The position numbers were made by a program, and so were the translations under genes. DNA of 64,000 bases from Populus alba (taxonomy: Eukaryota; Streptophyta; Magnoliopsida; Malpighiales; Salicaceae): positions 15,219,875-15,283,874 of the forward strand of contig NC_133300.1 in assembly GCF_005239225.2 (NCBI RefSeq), in the 5' to 3' direction. Below the pieces are notes generated by a model. It was not told where the DNA came from and searched no databases. It saw only the letters and a program-made list of their open reading frames with translations. Positions 36,277-46,988 of the stretch are shown here, in pieces; position 1 is the stretch's first letter; the number at the start of each line of letters is the position of its first letter.

Positions 36277-36770
36277 CAAACAAACACCACAACCATCTTC
36301 TGCCCATTTTATTGTTACAAGCAATGAAGCAGCTTCTTCGTATAAAGTTCTTTAGCTTTTTCTTCGTCGTACCATTAATGGATGGCCAAAGTTTTCCCTG
36401 TCATCAGAGTTGCTGACATTAGTAATTGTTTCAGCTATTTAAAGTTAGATCTAGCCTTCAGATTCATTATGCCAACCTAGAAGGAACCAGAGAAAGTAAT
36501 GGCAATTAGATCAAGACTCTTTGAGGCCATTGAAGAATCAGGGCTGTCAATTGTTATATTTTCAAGAGGTTGTACTTCTTTACCTTGGTGCTTTGACGAA
36601 CTTGTCAAGATTGTCGGATTCATGGATGAGATGAGATCGGACACGTGTTTCTAGTTTCTTATGACGTCGACCAATCGAAGATAGATGATCAAACAGAGAG
36701 TTATACAATTATCTTTGATAAAAATAAAGAAAATTTCAGGGAAAATGAAGAGAAGAAACGAAGATGGATG
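36277..36770 (+). pseudogene. Untranslated remnant of the half-TIR tail of TNL-3
   Basis: Homologous to the tails at 4690-5145 (TNL-1), 17732-18255 (TNL-2) and 62755-63235 (TNL-4): CAGATTCATTATGCCAACC, TTTGAGGCCATTGAAGAATC, TTGTTATATTTTCAAGAGG. It contains a stop (TAG in CCAACCTAGAAGG) and frame changes (a base is missing near 36645), and it follows the TNL-3 stop. Homology ends abruptly at AAGATGGATGAAT (about 36770). Confidence 0.75.
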
Positions 36771-38540
36771 AATCACTACCAGAAATTCGCTTATGGTGTT
36801 ATTCAATGTGACCCACTAGTCCTCAAAGGCCTAGAGAAAACTGTGAGTAACCCTGTCAAATTTTGTTCTTCTAGTGATATCTAGTTTTCATATTTTATCA
36901 TCCTTTATGACATGAACATGTGTCGGGTGCCATATACTTTCAAAACAGATAGTTTAGTTTCTAGATTTTAGAGCTGAAACAGATAAGATTTGTAGGCAAT
37001 TTCCATGGTGCCTCTTAAGTTGCAGATGTTTGTCTTTCATTCTTTTTCTTGCACAAGAAGTCATAAAAATATTGTTTCTCCAAACAGGCTAGGCACATGG
37101 TGATTCCTTATATGCCAATGTTGGTGTTTTCATGTGAAGTCAGACACGTAGTTAATTTAGGATTAGGATAGTACATACAGAACTTGATTGAAGTAGTTTA
37201 GTTTCTTTAGGTGGTGATTCATATAGGGCTAGTATTTATTTTAAATTTCAAATGTGTCAGAAGTGCAAGGAGACAACAAATGATTACATGGGAGAAATGG
37301 CGCAGACGGATCTCTGCAGTCAAACTGAGATTTTTGAACCTTATTGTTTGGCAACTTAGTTTTTCATGGACTTTGGTTAAGTTTTTCTTGAATAGGTGAT
37401 CACAATCCTCATTGGAAAAACTACACATGCTTTGGAATATGAAGAGGCCTCTATGGCAGCTTCTGCCATTCAACCTATTGCATTTAAATCTGATAAGCTC
37501 CCTAGCGCTTTTGGTTGTAAATTGCCCATTAGGACTGAGATTCCTGGACACACTTTTTATCTACAAAAACAAAAGATTTAAACCAGTGATTGCACTCTGA
37601 ATATCTTTATTTGATCAGATTGAGCATCAGACGAAAACCATTTCATGAGTTGGCGTTGGGGAAAGAGCACTTTGTTTACTAGCAAGTTTGTAGTGGGTCT
37701 TGGCTCTTTCACTCAATCATCATGCAAGTTGCAGGAGGCATATTAGCATAGTCCCCACTAAAATTAATTTTAGATCCTCGTATACAAATTTGGAAGATAC
37801 AAATTCTTCATACATGCACTACTTTAATCTGGAATTTAATGAGTTTGTGGTTGGATTCTGGTTCCCTTGTAGTTCTAGCAACTCTTAACACCACTATTGC
37901 ATCTAGTAACAAATCAGGACCTGGCATTTAAGTAGCTTTTTGGTGTGCTCTAAGCTCTTCTTAGATAATTGTGTCATAGCTCTCGTACTCGTGTCGAGCA
38001 AACCTCAATGCCCTTTGCAGTTATGATAAAGGAGCTCACTTGTTCTTACCATCCGATGTCATGCGGATACATGGTGCTAAACAGCAACGTGAAGCAGTTA
38101 AGAGGGCACATATTAGATGCTTTGAGGTCTGTACATATTAGATGATTTGCATGGTTACTGATGCATATTTTATTGTTTGAACTAAATCATCTTTTGGTAC
38201 TAACATGTGATGTTCTTTGAACAAAATCTCATACTGATAATTTTGTATACCTTAGGAGGGTAAATAAGAGGGTACTTAGTGTTGTTGATAGAATATGGAG
38301 TAATGGAGGTTGTCTTGCTAATTTGGTAGACCACAGTGATGTGAGTATCTTTCATTTTTCTTTTTTAGAAACTCCTTTACCTTTATCTTTGTGTTCCAAG
38401 ATTGGATCATGATGTCTATAGCAATTAAAAAACCTTCCTCGTTTAATTTCTTCATTCAGGTTCCTTTACCTGAGAGGCCAGAAACAGAGTTTTTCAATTT
38501 TCCTTCTTTTGAAAATGATTTGTAAATAAGCTGAATGTTT
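36771..38540 (+). pseudogene. 3' exons of an unrecognised gene joined to TNL-3
   Basis: After the TNL homology stops, exon-like pieces with good splice sites follow. 36774-36840 codes YQKFAYGVIQCDPLVLKGLEKT before GTGAGT. About 37397-37581 codes TILIGKTTHALEYEEASMAASAIQPIAFKSDK. 38020-38126 codes YDKGAHLFLPSDVMRIHGAKQQREAVKRAHIRCFE before GTCTGT. About 38256-38340 codes RVNKRVLSVVDRIWSNGGCLANLVDHSD before GTGAGT. 38460-38525 codes VPLPERPETEFFNFPSFENDL and a stop. I do not recognise the protein. It is the 3' part of a normal spliced gene, its 5' part absent, probably brought here by recombination. Exon assignments are by eye. Confidence 0.5.
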
Positions 38541-39272
38541 TTTTCTTCTCCTATATTTAGTTGCTTCTCCCACTACATACCCTCCCCCTATGTCATTTTC
38601 TTTTTGTGGTTGGATTGCTCCAAGTTCACTCATTATTTTTAAATTCAACAAAAAAAAGATAGAAAATATATCACAATATAAATTTATGTTTTGAATTCTA
38701 TAATTTTCTTTTTATCTTTTTAGTTAAATATATTTTTATCTTTTTTATATTCAAAATACTAAACAAACACAACATACGTGTAAATATGAATACACAATAT
38801 CCATACCCTAACATACGTGTAATAATGCTTCGCTTTATTTATGAATAAATATATAAGAATCATTCTTTATTTATGATGAATCATTCTTTATAAGAATCAT
38901 TCTTTATTATTATTTTTTATTTATTTCAAAGTTTATCAAATATAAATAATGCTTCGCTTATATTTATGATGTGTGATGTGTATGATGGTTTGGGAAAGCG
39001 GTTCAGACCCGTTTGGAAATTTAATTTTTTATATATTTTTAAATTATTTTGATATATTTATATCAAAATTATTTAAAAAAATAATAATAAAATTATTTTA
39101 ATATATTTTTAAAAAAATACTTTTAAAAAAATAACAACTATTATATTTTTATAAGCACCCTACCCCTTAGTAAAAGGTTTGAGATGAGATATTGGTAATG
39201 GGAGAAGAATTGGTGTTTGGGATCGGGGAGGAATTAAAGTTGGGTTGTTTGTGATAAAAATATTGAAGTTGG
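38541..39272. other. Spacer between gene fragment and Ogre-like element
   Basis: AT-rich. Contains the third copy of the ACTAAACAAACACAACATAC repeat (38758-38818) and small repeats of AAGAATCATTCTTTAT and ATAATGCTTCGCTT. No gene. Confidence 0.5.
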
Positions 39273-40413
39273 TGTCGCACGTGTGCGGCGTTGCGGCGAA
39301 AATTATATATAGTTGTTCCATTTTCTTAATCTGCAATGTAAATCTATCTATATCTATGGGGATACAAGAAAATACTGTCTTTTATTGGTAGAAAAATGGA
39401 ATGGGAGTCGCCACCTAGTATTTTGGTCACTAGGAACCCTAACTGGTCTCAGAGATCGGGTACGGGGACTGGTTGCGTAAAGGGAAGGTATCAGCACCCC
39501 AAATACGCCTTACCTAAGGTAAGCTGCATTGTTTTATTGTCTGATAAAATCTAAGGTATTTTTCGTGTTTTTCTAGTTGTTGGTCTGTCTATGGTTCAAG
39601 AAAAATCCTCCTCGGTAAGAAAGGCTTTATCTTATCGGGTAAAATCCTAACCGTTCTAACGTCCATACCAAAATTTCATTAATAATATTTAGGAATACGT
39701 TTTACGTATAAATTCGTAATCCCAAATACTAAAAGAAAACAAAAAAAGATTTTTGATTTTTGAAATATTGGCCTAGTTCTCATGGCTTAAATAAACTGGT
39801 TATTAAAGCCAAAATGCATGCTAATACATATATTGTTTTGAAAATTTTCTTTGTTGTGTGAAAATATGATGTTATAATATTTATATATATATATTGGAGA
39901 GACTAGGCCTTATGCATGAAAACAAAACCTTTTTTTTTTTGGAAAATATTTATTTTTTGATGCTTTAACAAAAATCGGGCATTTTAATACTGGGTTTGTA
40001 TTCTTACGGTATAAAAAATACAACCCAATATTAATCCACTTTGATAAAAATATGCAGAAAAATCAACAACATTTTTAGGGACTTTTTAGAATTTTTTGAA
40101 AGCAAAAAACATTTTTTATTCTGAAAATCTTTGATATTTTGACGAAAACCGGGTATTTTTAACACTGGTTTTGTATCTTTACGGTATAAAAATACAAACC
40201 AACATTAAACACTTTTGACCAAAACATGCAGGAAAATCAACAATATTTTTTTTAGATTTTTTGAAATATTTTTTTTTTTTTAGTAGAAAAAATATATACA
40301 CAATATACACACATATATATTACAATATACTATAATTCATAATATATATATATATAACAAATCGGGTTGGGCCGGCCCAAATGAATGGGCCGAACCCAAC
40401 CTAGCTAGAATCG

Positions 40414-40481
40414 GGCCGATCTCGGCCCGCAAGGAGGATGGGCCGATCTCGGCCCGCAAGGAGGATGGGCCGATCTCGGCC
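40414..40481. repeat. 27-bp tandem repeat, about 2.6 units
   Basis: Units of GGGCCGATCTCGGCCC plus GCAAGGAGGAT. Each contains the inverted repeat GGGCCGA-TCTCGGCCC. Located in the LTR. Confidence 0.8.
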
Positions 40482-40585
40482 CAACACAAAAAATTCTTTT
40501 GACTGGGCCAGACTCGGTCTGGCCCAAAATAAATAATAACAAAACTGGGCCGGAAACCCGGCCCAGTGTAAAAAAAAAAACCCAC

Positions 40586-40649
40586 GGGGAAGGGAATTAT
40601 TTTCCCTTCCCCTACCTCCTGCATGCAGAACGATTCTGCATGCAGGAGG
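40586..40649. other. Two adjacent perfect hairpins in the LTR
   Basis: Hairpin one: GGGGAAGGGAA (40586-40596) pairs with TTCCCTTCCCC (40602-40612), 5-nt loop. Hairpin two: CCTCCTGCATGCAGAA (40615-40630) pairs with TTCTGCATGCAGGAGG (40634-40649), loop CGA. They lie on the transcribed side of the likely LTR promoter (TATA at 40994-41002), so they would be near the RNA 5' or 3' end. Confidence 0.8.
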
Positions 40650-40993
40650 ATAACAAATATAAAAATGAAAACGTAGGGGGGGAAAGAAAAAATACCTGGC
40701 ACGGCGGAGGTGAGGCTGCTGGTCGAACGTACGGGTTGACGGTGTTGCAGCGGAGATCGGCGGCTCAGAACGACGGTTCCCCACAGTTCGGGTGTATCCT
40801 CTCGGGTCGTGTTCGGTTAACGTTTTCTTTAAACTCTCCCACGGCTTCTGTCCTCTTCTCCCTTTTTCAGTTTCGTTTTCTTGAGTTTTAGGTGTTTATT
40901 TCTTTAGGTCCACTGTTTCTCTCTCCTTCAGTTTCTCTCTCTCTCTTGGTTTTTGTCTCCTTTTTTTCCCCCGTGCTTCACATCTTTCCTCTT

Positions 40994-41002
40994 CTTTTAT
41001 AG
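40994..41002 (-). promoter_or_regulatory. Likely LTR TATA box (minus strand)
   Basis: The minus strand reads CCGCCTATAAAAGAAGAGG. CTATAAAAG is a good plant TATA box in the element's sense orientation, about 1.06 kb after the LTR start at 42058. Transcription would begin some 30 bases further at about 40965. Confidence 0.5.
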
Positions 41003-41259
41003 GCGGACAAAGGAGCGGGGCTGCATGGGCAGCGTGGGGAGCAGAACAAGGTGGGTTGAGCTGGGGCAACGTGGGGGGCAGCGCCGGTCGGCTGGTCGGT
41101 GAGCGTGGTCGATCACGGCGTGGCCCTCCTGGCTTCGCATCGTCCGAGGTGCATGGGCTTGGTCTGTCAGCGCACGCGAGGAGAGAGGGGCACCGCCTGA
41201 TTAAACAAAGGTTTCGTCCATGCTGCTGCACGTTCGGGGAGGAAGAAGAAAGGTGAATA

Positions 41260-41289
41260 GTGCCGTTCAAAACGGCACCGTTCGGTCCT

Positions 41290-41342
<53 letters not shown>

Positions 41343-41377
41343 AAACGGCGTCGTTTTGGGGAAAACGCGCCGTTTCA
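41260..41377. other. Hairpin - T47 tract - hairpin in the LTR
   Basis: GTGCCGTT (41260-41267) pairs with AACGGCAC (41271-41278). T47 runs 41293-41339. TGAAACGGCGTCGTTTT pairs, with one bulge, with AAAACGCGCCGTTTCA (41341-41377, loop GGGG). All lie upstream of the TATA box in element sense. Confidence 0.7.
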
Positions 41378-42058
41378 TTTAAAAAATGGCGCCAGAATAC
41401 GCAAAATTTCAACTCAGCCCTCAATTATCTTTTGATTCTTTCAATTACGTCCCTGCCAAATTCGGTCCTCGCCCTCATAGTTGGCCGTGTTTTTCATCTT
41501 GGTCCTTGGCCTCTGATTTATGCAATTAAGCCCTCAATTGATCAATAAACTCCCAATTTCTTCAATTACGCCCCTGGATCAAATCAAGACAGCCCCCCAT
41601 ATTTACCCGCTTTTTCCAAATTGGTCCCTGGTTTCGGATTTTCACAATTAAACCCCTAATTGTCCATTAAACTTCAATATTTATGCAATTAAGCCCCTGA
41701 TTTGACCCAATAAATTCCTAAAAAATATATTTTGGCCCCAGAACTTAAATTTCTTCTAATTAAAGCCCAAATTGACTTAAAAATCAATTTTTCTTGCACT
41801 CCAATCCTCTATAAAATTCAAATAAAATCCAATTAAGTCCATAAACATCTAAATTTGGGCTTTTCTCCTCAAACATTTACATTTTCCTTCTCAACAGGGC
41901 TCTCATCCTTCAAGAAAATACTGCCAAAAATCCAATCTCTGTATTTTTTAACCTCCTTGACCAATCTTTCGACCATTTTCTGAGCGCTTATGCCTCTTGT
42001 TATTTTTTCTAACCTTCTTCGGCTATTTATTTATTTAGCCCAAAAATGGGTTACAACA

Positions 42059-42072
42059 GATGCCCCCTCTTT
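42059..42072 (-). other. Polypurine tract of the Ogre-like element
   Basis: The minus strand reads AAAGAGGGGGCATC directly before the LTR start TGTTGTAACCC. This is the expected primer for plus-strand DNA synthesis. Confidence 0.7.
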
Positions 42073-42206
42073 ATAATGCTTACAGAGCAAAGGCGTAGTA
42101 AGTTTTATAAAGATAACCCAGTCTGAACTTCTGAAACTGATCTGGTCGAAGCTTGATCGATCTGAAACTCCTTCTTTACGACAATCCTCTTCGGCCTCAA
42201 ATTTTT

Positions 42207-42781
42207 GGGATCCCATCTGGCGATTCCCTAAAAATAGAAAATATGAGGTCCCCTCTGGCGCCCTCTTTTGACAATTATCGAAATACGAGATCCCTTCTGG
42301 CGATCTCCTTTAATCAAATCGGAACCCCATCTGGCGATTCCTATATGAAATATGAGATATGAGGTCCCATCTGGCGACCTCCAAATAGTGAAACACGAGA
42401 TCCCTTCTGGCGATCTCCTTTAATCAACTTGGAATCCCATCTGGCGATTCCTTTTAACCAACATGAAATACGAGGTCCCATCTGGCGACCTCCAAATAGT
42501 GAAACCCGAGATCCCTTCTGGCGATCTCCTTTAATCAACTTGGAATCCCATCTGGCGATTCCTTTTAACAAACATGAAATATGAGGTCCCATCTGGCGAC
42601 CTCCAAATAGTGAAACCCGAGATCCCTTCTGGCGATCTCTTTTAATCAACTTGGAATCCCATCTGGCGATTCCTTTTAACAAACATGAAATATGAGGTCC
42701 CATCTGGCGACCTCCACAATAGTGAAATACGAGATCCCTTCTGGCGATCTCAAACAGCTTGGAATCCCATCTGGCGATTCC
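42207..42781 (-). repeat. Array of 16 short hairpins in the retroelement 3' untranslated region
   Basis: Sixteen 21-nt motifs start at 42207, 42245, 42287, 42321, 42361, 42397, 42431, 42472, 42508, 42542, 42583, 42619, 42653, 42694, 42731 and 42761. Each is a 6-nt arm, a 9-nt centre CCATCTGGC or CCTTCTGGC, and the complementary arm. Three arm types alternate: GAGGTC/GACCTC, GAGATC/GATCTC and GGAATC/GATTCC. The CC and GG of the centre can extend the stem around a bulged C, leaving a four-base loop. Units of three form a 111-bp higher-order repeat. The first two and the fourth have one wobble or mismatch; the other thirteen arms pair fully. The array lies between integrase (43448) and the purine tract. 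Confidence 0.9.
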
Positions 42782-43447
42782 TTATTACCAAAGTTGATAT
42801 TGATGTCGTTCTTCGTACGGGCAAGGTTTGGAAGCTATTATCTTCTCTTCTTGTTGTTCTAGAATCAACTCAACGATTCTTTCTTCGTCCACAATCTTGT
42901 TGGAATGCACTAAGATCTCCTCCTGTAACCATAAAAACAAACATGCAATGATTTATGATTAGATGCAATGCATGCATTCGTACCTGGTTTGAAACATAGG
43001 CCCCATCATCTTTTCTAGTTTATGAAGCTCCTTCTTAACACGAGCTTGCTTTTGTATGCTGGATTCATCTCTCGTGTTGCCTCTTTTTATTGATCATATT
43101 CTTGGAGAAGAAGTCTTTGACTTTCTTCAAGTAGTCACTTTCTCAAAATGTATGACTTGTTATTGCCTTTTTGTCATGCTTTTGTCAAATGCTTTAGCTT
43201 GGTTTTCAAATCTATTAGCTTCCGAAAAAAACATCTTGTATTGCCCCCAACGTAGGGGTGTGATCCTAGTCTGAGCTTTTATATAGAGAAGACATGCGTT
43301 CAGCTGATGCTAAACCTTTTAATAAGTGATGAGAATAACACCAAGACATGCACGGTTTGGATTAATACGAAAATGAATGTTGTGAGATCAATGCAAGAAG
43401 AAAGAAATCAATGGCCAAACTTTGCTGTATTGATTTAAAGGCTTATA
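42782..43447 (-). other. Retroelement 3' untranslated region between integrase and hairpin array
   Basis: No domain seen. Contains short open frames without familiar motifs. Confidence 0.5.
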
Positions 43448-44671
43448 TCAAGCATAATATCTTTTTACAGAGTCAGAATTCACAGGCCTAGCTAAGTCTT
43501 CTCCATCCATTCTAGCTAACTTCAATGCTCCTCCTGAGAATGCCTTTGTTACTACATAAGGACCCTCGTAATTTGGTGCCCATTTGCTTTGATCATCTCC
43601 GGGTAATGACAACATTTTCTTTAATACCAGATCCCCTTCTTGAAACATCCGCGGTCTAACCTTCTTATCATACGCCTTAGCCATTCGTTTCTGGTAAAGC
43701 TGGTGATGACATATTGCAGCCATCCTCTTTTCACTGATCAAGTTCAGTTGCTCGTGTCTCACTTTGGCCCACTCGGCCTCTTCTAACTCAGAATCTATTA
43801 ACACTCTTAACGACGGGATTTCTACTTCCAAGGGCATCACTGCTTCCATACCGTATACCAGAGAATATGGTGTAGACCCTGTCGAGGTTCGAACTGCAGT
43901 GCGATATGCATGAAGGGCAAATGGCAACATCTCATGCCAATCCCTATAGGTGACTACCATCTTCTGAATAATCTTTTTGATATTCTTGTTAGCAGCTTCT
44001 ACCGCCCCGTTCATTTTCGGTCTATATGGCGAAGAATTGGAATGCTTGATTTTCCATTTCGTGCAAAGCTCTATTATCATCTTGCCGTTGAAGTTCTGGG
44101 CATTATCAGTTATAATCTTTTCTGGTGGACCATACCGACATATCAAATCCCTCTCAATAAATTTCTTCACCACTTTTTGCGTCACATGAGCAAATGACCC
44201 GGCTTCTACCCATTTTGTGAAGTAGTCAATAGCCACGAGGATAAATCTATGACCATTGCTCGCTTTTGGGTTTACAGGTCCAATCACATCAATTCCCCAC
44301 ATCGCGAAGGGCCATGGAGATGTTAAGTTAAACAGAGGAGCGGGTGGCATATTGACCTTGTCACTGTAAATTTGACATTTGTGACATTTTCTGACATAGT
44401 CTATACAGTCTTTTTCTAGTGTCATCCAAAAATAACCAGCCCTTTGGATTTTTCTTGCCATCATATGTCCGCTAGCATGGGTTGAGCAAATCCCCTCATG
44501 GACCTCTCTTAATGCCCTTCTAGCATCTGCCTCATCTAAACACCTTAACAAGGTTCCATCAAATGACCTTTTATATAAAATCTCTCCATCTAAATAGAAG
44601 TCTATAGCCAACCTTCTCAAGGTTTTCTTATCCGTCTTAGAAGCTCCCACCGGATATTCCTGATTCTGCAC
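43448..44671 (-). CDS. Integrase (Tat/Ogre-type), open
   Basis: A 407-codon frame, the best preserved part of this element. The N-terminal HHCC zinc module is present (H..GICSTHASGHMMARK, then CHKCQIY). The DDE core has WGIDVIG, IITDNAQNF and NGAVEAANK. After it come HLQ-like linkers and the C-terminal GPY-type module (NYEGPYVVTKAFSGGALKL). It would insert the cDNA into the host genome. No chromodomain follows, as is usual in the Tat lineage. The stop TGA/TAA lies about 670 bp before the hairpin array. Confidence 0.88.
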   Translation of the reverse strand: MQNQEYPVGASKTDKKTLRRLAIDFYLDGEILYKRSFDGTLLRCLDEADARRALREVHEGICSTHASGHMMARKIQRAGYFWMTLEKDCIDYVRKCHKCQIYSDKVNMPPAPLFNLTSPWPFAMWGIDVIGPVNPKASNGHRFILVAIDYFTKWVEAGSFAHVTQKVVKKFIERDLICRYGPPEKIITDNAQNFNGKMIIELCTKWKIKHSNSSPYRPKMNGAVEAANKNIKKIIQKMVVTYRDWHEMLPFALHAYRTAVRTSTGSTPYSLVYGMEAVMPLEVEIPSLRVLIDSELEEAEWAKVRHEQLNLISEKRMAAICHHQLYQKRMAKAYDKKVRPRMFQEGDLVLKKMLSLPGDDQSKWAPNYEGPYVVTKAFSGGALKLARMDGEDLARPVNSDSVKRYYA

Positions 44672-44706
44672 AAGATTCTTGATATCGTAATACCAAGGTT
44701 GTCCGT

Positions 44707-45266
44707 CTATCTCTCCTCAACTAAACAACAGTGAGCTGGATCATTTCTAATATCAATGTGTACCGGTTGTACCTTGCACTTGAGATCAATGGTAGTCATA
44801 GCAGCTAATGTGGCCAAAGCATCCGCAAAATGGTTCCCCTCCCTTCCCAGATGGGTGAATCTAATTTCTTCAAATTCCTTTGCTAGCATGGATAGGTATT
44901 CCTGGTAAGGTCTCAATTTTTTCTTCTTTGGTTTGCCATTCCCCTTTTACCTGGCAAATGATCAACATTGAGTCCCCATATACATCAATCTTCTTTTATT
45001 TTCAACTCCAATGCTGCTTCTAAACCGAGGATACAAGCTTCATACTCAGCTGTATTGTTGGTGCACTCGAAGTGTAGTTTGACCGAAAACTGGGGTATTG
45101 TTTCTTATCAGGAGAGATTATCACCGCCCCTGCCCCGTTACCATATACATTTACTGCCCATCAAAAAAACATGGTCCACCAATCTGTCTTTTCTTCTTCC
45201 TTTTCTATTGACAATATATCTTCATCAGGGAACTCAAAATCCAAAGGTTCGTAATCTTCAATAGCA
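44707..45266 (-). pseudogene. Second (archaeal-type) RNase H domain
   Basis: The frame at 44916-44707 reads PYQEYLSMLAKEFEEIRFTHLGREGNHFADALATLAAM, the C-terminal part of the additional RNase H typical of Tat elements (the D in ADALA is the last active-site acid). The upstream part (45266-44917), including the AAELEA-like region read as YECEACILG, is broken by frameshifts. The domain is recognised by position, between RNase H and integrase, and by this motif. Confidence 0.65.
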
Positions 45267-45602
45267 TTATCGGCCAGATGGTCTGCGATTGCACTCCCTT
45301 TTTACGGCTTTCCTTGTCATATACACTATGTCATATTCTGCTAATAAAACTTGCCACCTGGCAATCCTACTTGAGAGGAAAGGCTTATTACATATATACC
45401 TCAGAGGATCCACTTTTGAAATCAACCAAGTGGTATAGTATAACATGTAATGTCGCAACCTCTTTGCCGCCCATACCAACGCACAACAGAGCCTTTCTAT
45501 CTCCGTGTATCTGGACTCACATTCAGTGAATTTCTTACTCAAGTAATAAATAGCTCTTTCCTTCCTTCCGGTTTCGTCATGCTGACCCAATACACAACCC
45601 AT
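45267..45602 (-). pseudogene. RNase H domain of the retroelement polyprotein
   Basis: MGCVLGQHDETGRKERAIYYLSKKFTECESRYTEIERLCCALVWAAKRLRHYM is the RT-linked RNase H, which removes the RNA template. The key E of TEIERLC and the following HYM block are present. The frame is separated from RT by a shift near 45625 and stops at 45267. Confidence 0.75.
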
Positions 45603-45631
45603 GGCTACCTCAGTAACGGTTAGATATAATA

Positions 45632-46988
45632 CTAAAAGGTTTTCCTGATACAGGAGGAACCAGTAAAGGTGGATTTTGTAAAATAATGCTTGATTTTATT
45701 GAATGCCTCCTCACACTCCTCATTCCAAGTTCCGGGATTCTTTTTCCTTAGTAGCCGAAATATAGGCTCGCATGTTGTTGTTAGCTGAGCTATAAACCGA
45801 GCAATGTAATTCAACCTTCCCAAGAATCCTCTTACTTCTTTCTCCGTCTTAGGGGACGACATGGCCTGGATGGCCCTTACTTTATCCGGATCCACCTCTA
45901 TACCTCTATCACTTACCACAAATCCCAACAGCTTGCCCGATTTAACTCCGAATGAACATTTTGCAGGATTAAGCCTTAGCTCATACTTCCTCAACCTCCC
46001 AAATAACTTCCTCAAAACTTCCACATGATCTTGTTCCTTTTTAGACTTGGCAATCATATCATCTACATACACCTCAATTTCTTTGTGCATCATGTCGTGG
46101 AATAGAGTCACCATTGCTCTTTGATATGTTTGCACCCGCGTTCTTTAACCCAAATGGCATGACCTTGTAGCAGTAGGTCCCCCAAGGTGTGACAAAAGTT
46201 GTTTTCGCCTTATCCTCTAAAGCCATTTTTATTTGGTTGTATCCTGAAAAAAACCGTCCATAAAGGAATAAGTGGAACTTCGGGCAGCATTATCCACTAA
46301 AACATCTATGTGTGGTAGGGGGAAAATCATCCTTAGGGCTAGCTTTATTCAAATTCCGAAATCCACACAAACTCGAATCTTCCCTTCCTTCTTAGGCACC
46401 ACAACAATGTTAGACACCCATTGTGGGTATCTAACTACTTCTAAAAAACCAGCATCCCACTGCTTTTCGAGTTCTGCCTTGACCTTGATCCAGACGTCCG
46501 GGTGGGCCCTCCTTAGCTTCTGCTTGACTGGCTTATAACCTTCTTCCAACGGTATCTTGTGCTCTACAATACTTGTATCCAAACCGGGCATATCTTCATA
46601 GGACCAAGCAAAGACATCTGAATACTCTTGTAATAGGGTGATCATTTTTATCCTTTGTTCAGAAGTAATTAGGGTACCTATTTTCAACTCTTTCTTTGAG
46701 CTGACCATTGCCCACATTGATGGTTTCGAGTTTCTCGGTGGCAGGCTTCCAAGTATGTTCCTGTTGTTCTACTAGCCTGGCGAATTCACTGATATTGCTT
46801 TCATCCCACTCTTCTTCTTCCATAGCTATTACATGCTCGTTCAAGTTTGGCCATTTATTCTTGATGCTAAATGTATGTGATGTCGTTGGAGATCCGCTTT
46901 CAGGATTCCTGAAAGCGGGAAGTGCTTGGTGTAAACGCATATATATATATAAAACAATTTCTGAAAAAGTGCATGATCTCACATTCAT
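45632..46988 (-). pseudogene. Reverse transcriptase, frameshifted
   Basis: The N-terminal half is open at 46717-46349 (YKPVKQKLRRAHPDVWIKVKAELEKQWDAGFLEVVRYPQWVSNIVVVPKKEGKIRVCVDF). The palm with the catalytic YVDD is in 46135-45632 (EVYVDDMIAKSKKEQDHVEVL, then KCSFGVKSGKLLGFVVS and the FLGRLNYIARFI thumb). Between them the reading changes frame at least twice, once by an extra base after DFG and once in a run of T/A at about 46247-46253. A short upstream frame (46988-46659) has the WPNLNEHVIAMEEEEWDE linker. Confidence 0.8.

Larger units (their letters stand above)
39273..42058 (-). repeat. 3' LTR of the Ogre-like element
   Basis: 2786 bp. Read on the minus strand it starts TGTTGTAACCCATTTTTGGG and ends CACGTGCGACA. 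It holds a T47 tract (41293-41339), several perfect hairpins (40586-40612, 40615-40649, 41260-41278, 41341-41377) and a 27-bp repeat (40414-40481). Open frames inside it are accidental. Confidence 0.88.

Noticed and set aside
40337..41435. ORFs of 60-160 codons in the LTR
   Set aside because: They lie in a GC-rich LTR with hairpins and a T47 run, show low-complexity products such as poly-Lys or poly-Phe, and have no domain.
42207..42781. CRISPR-like array of regularly spaced repeats
   Set aside because: The sequences between the repeats are themselves repeated, the unit is a 111-bp higher-order repeat inside a plant retroelement, and there are no cas genes.
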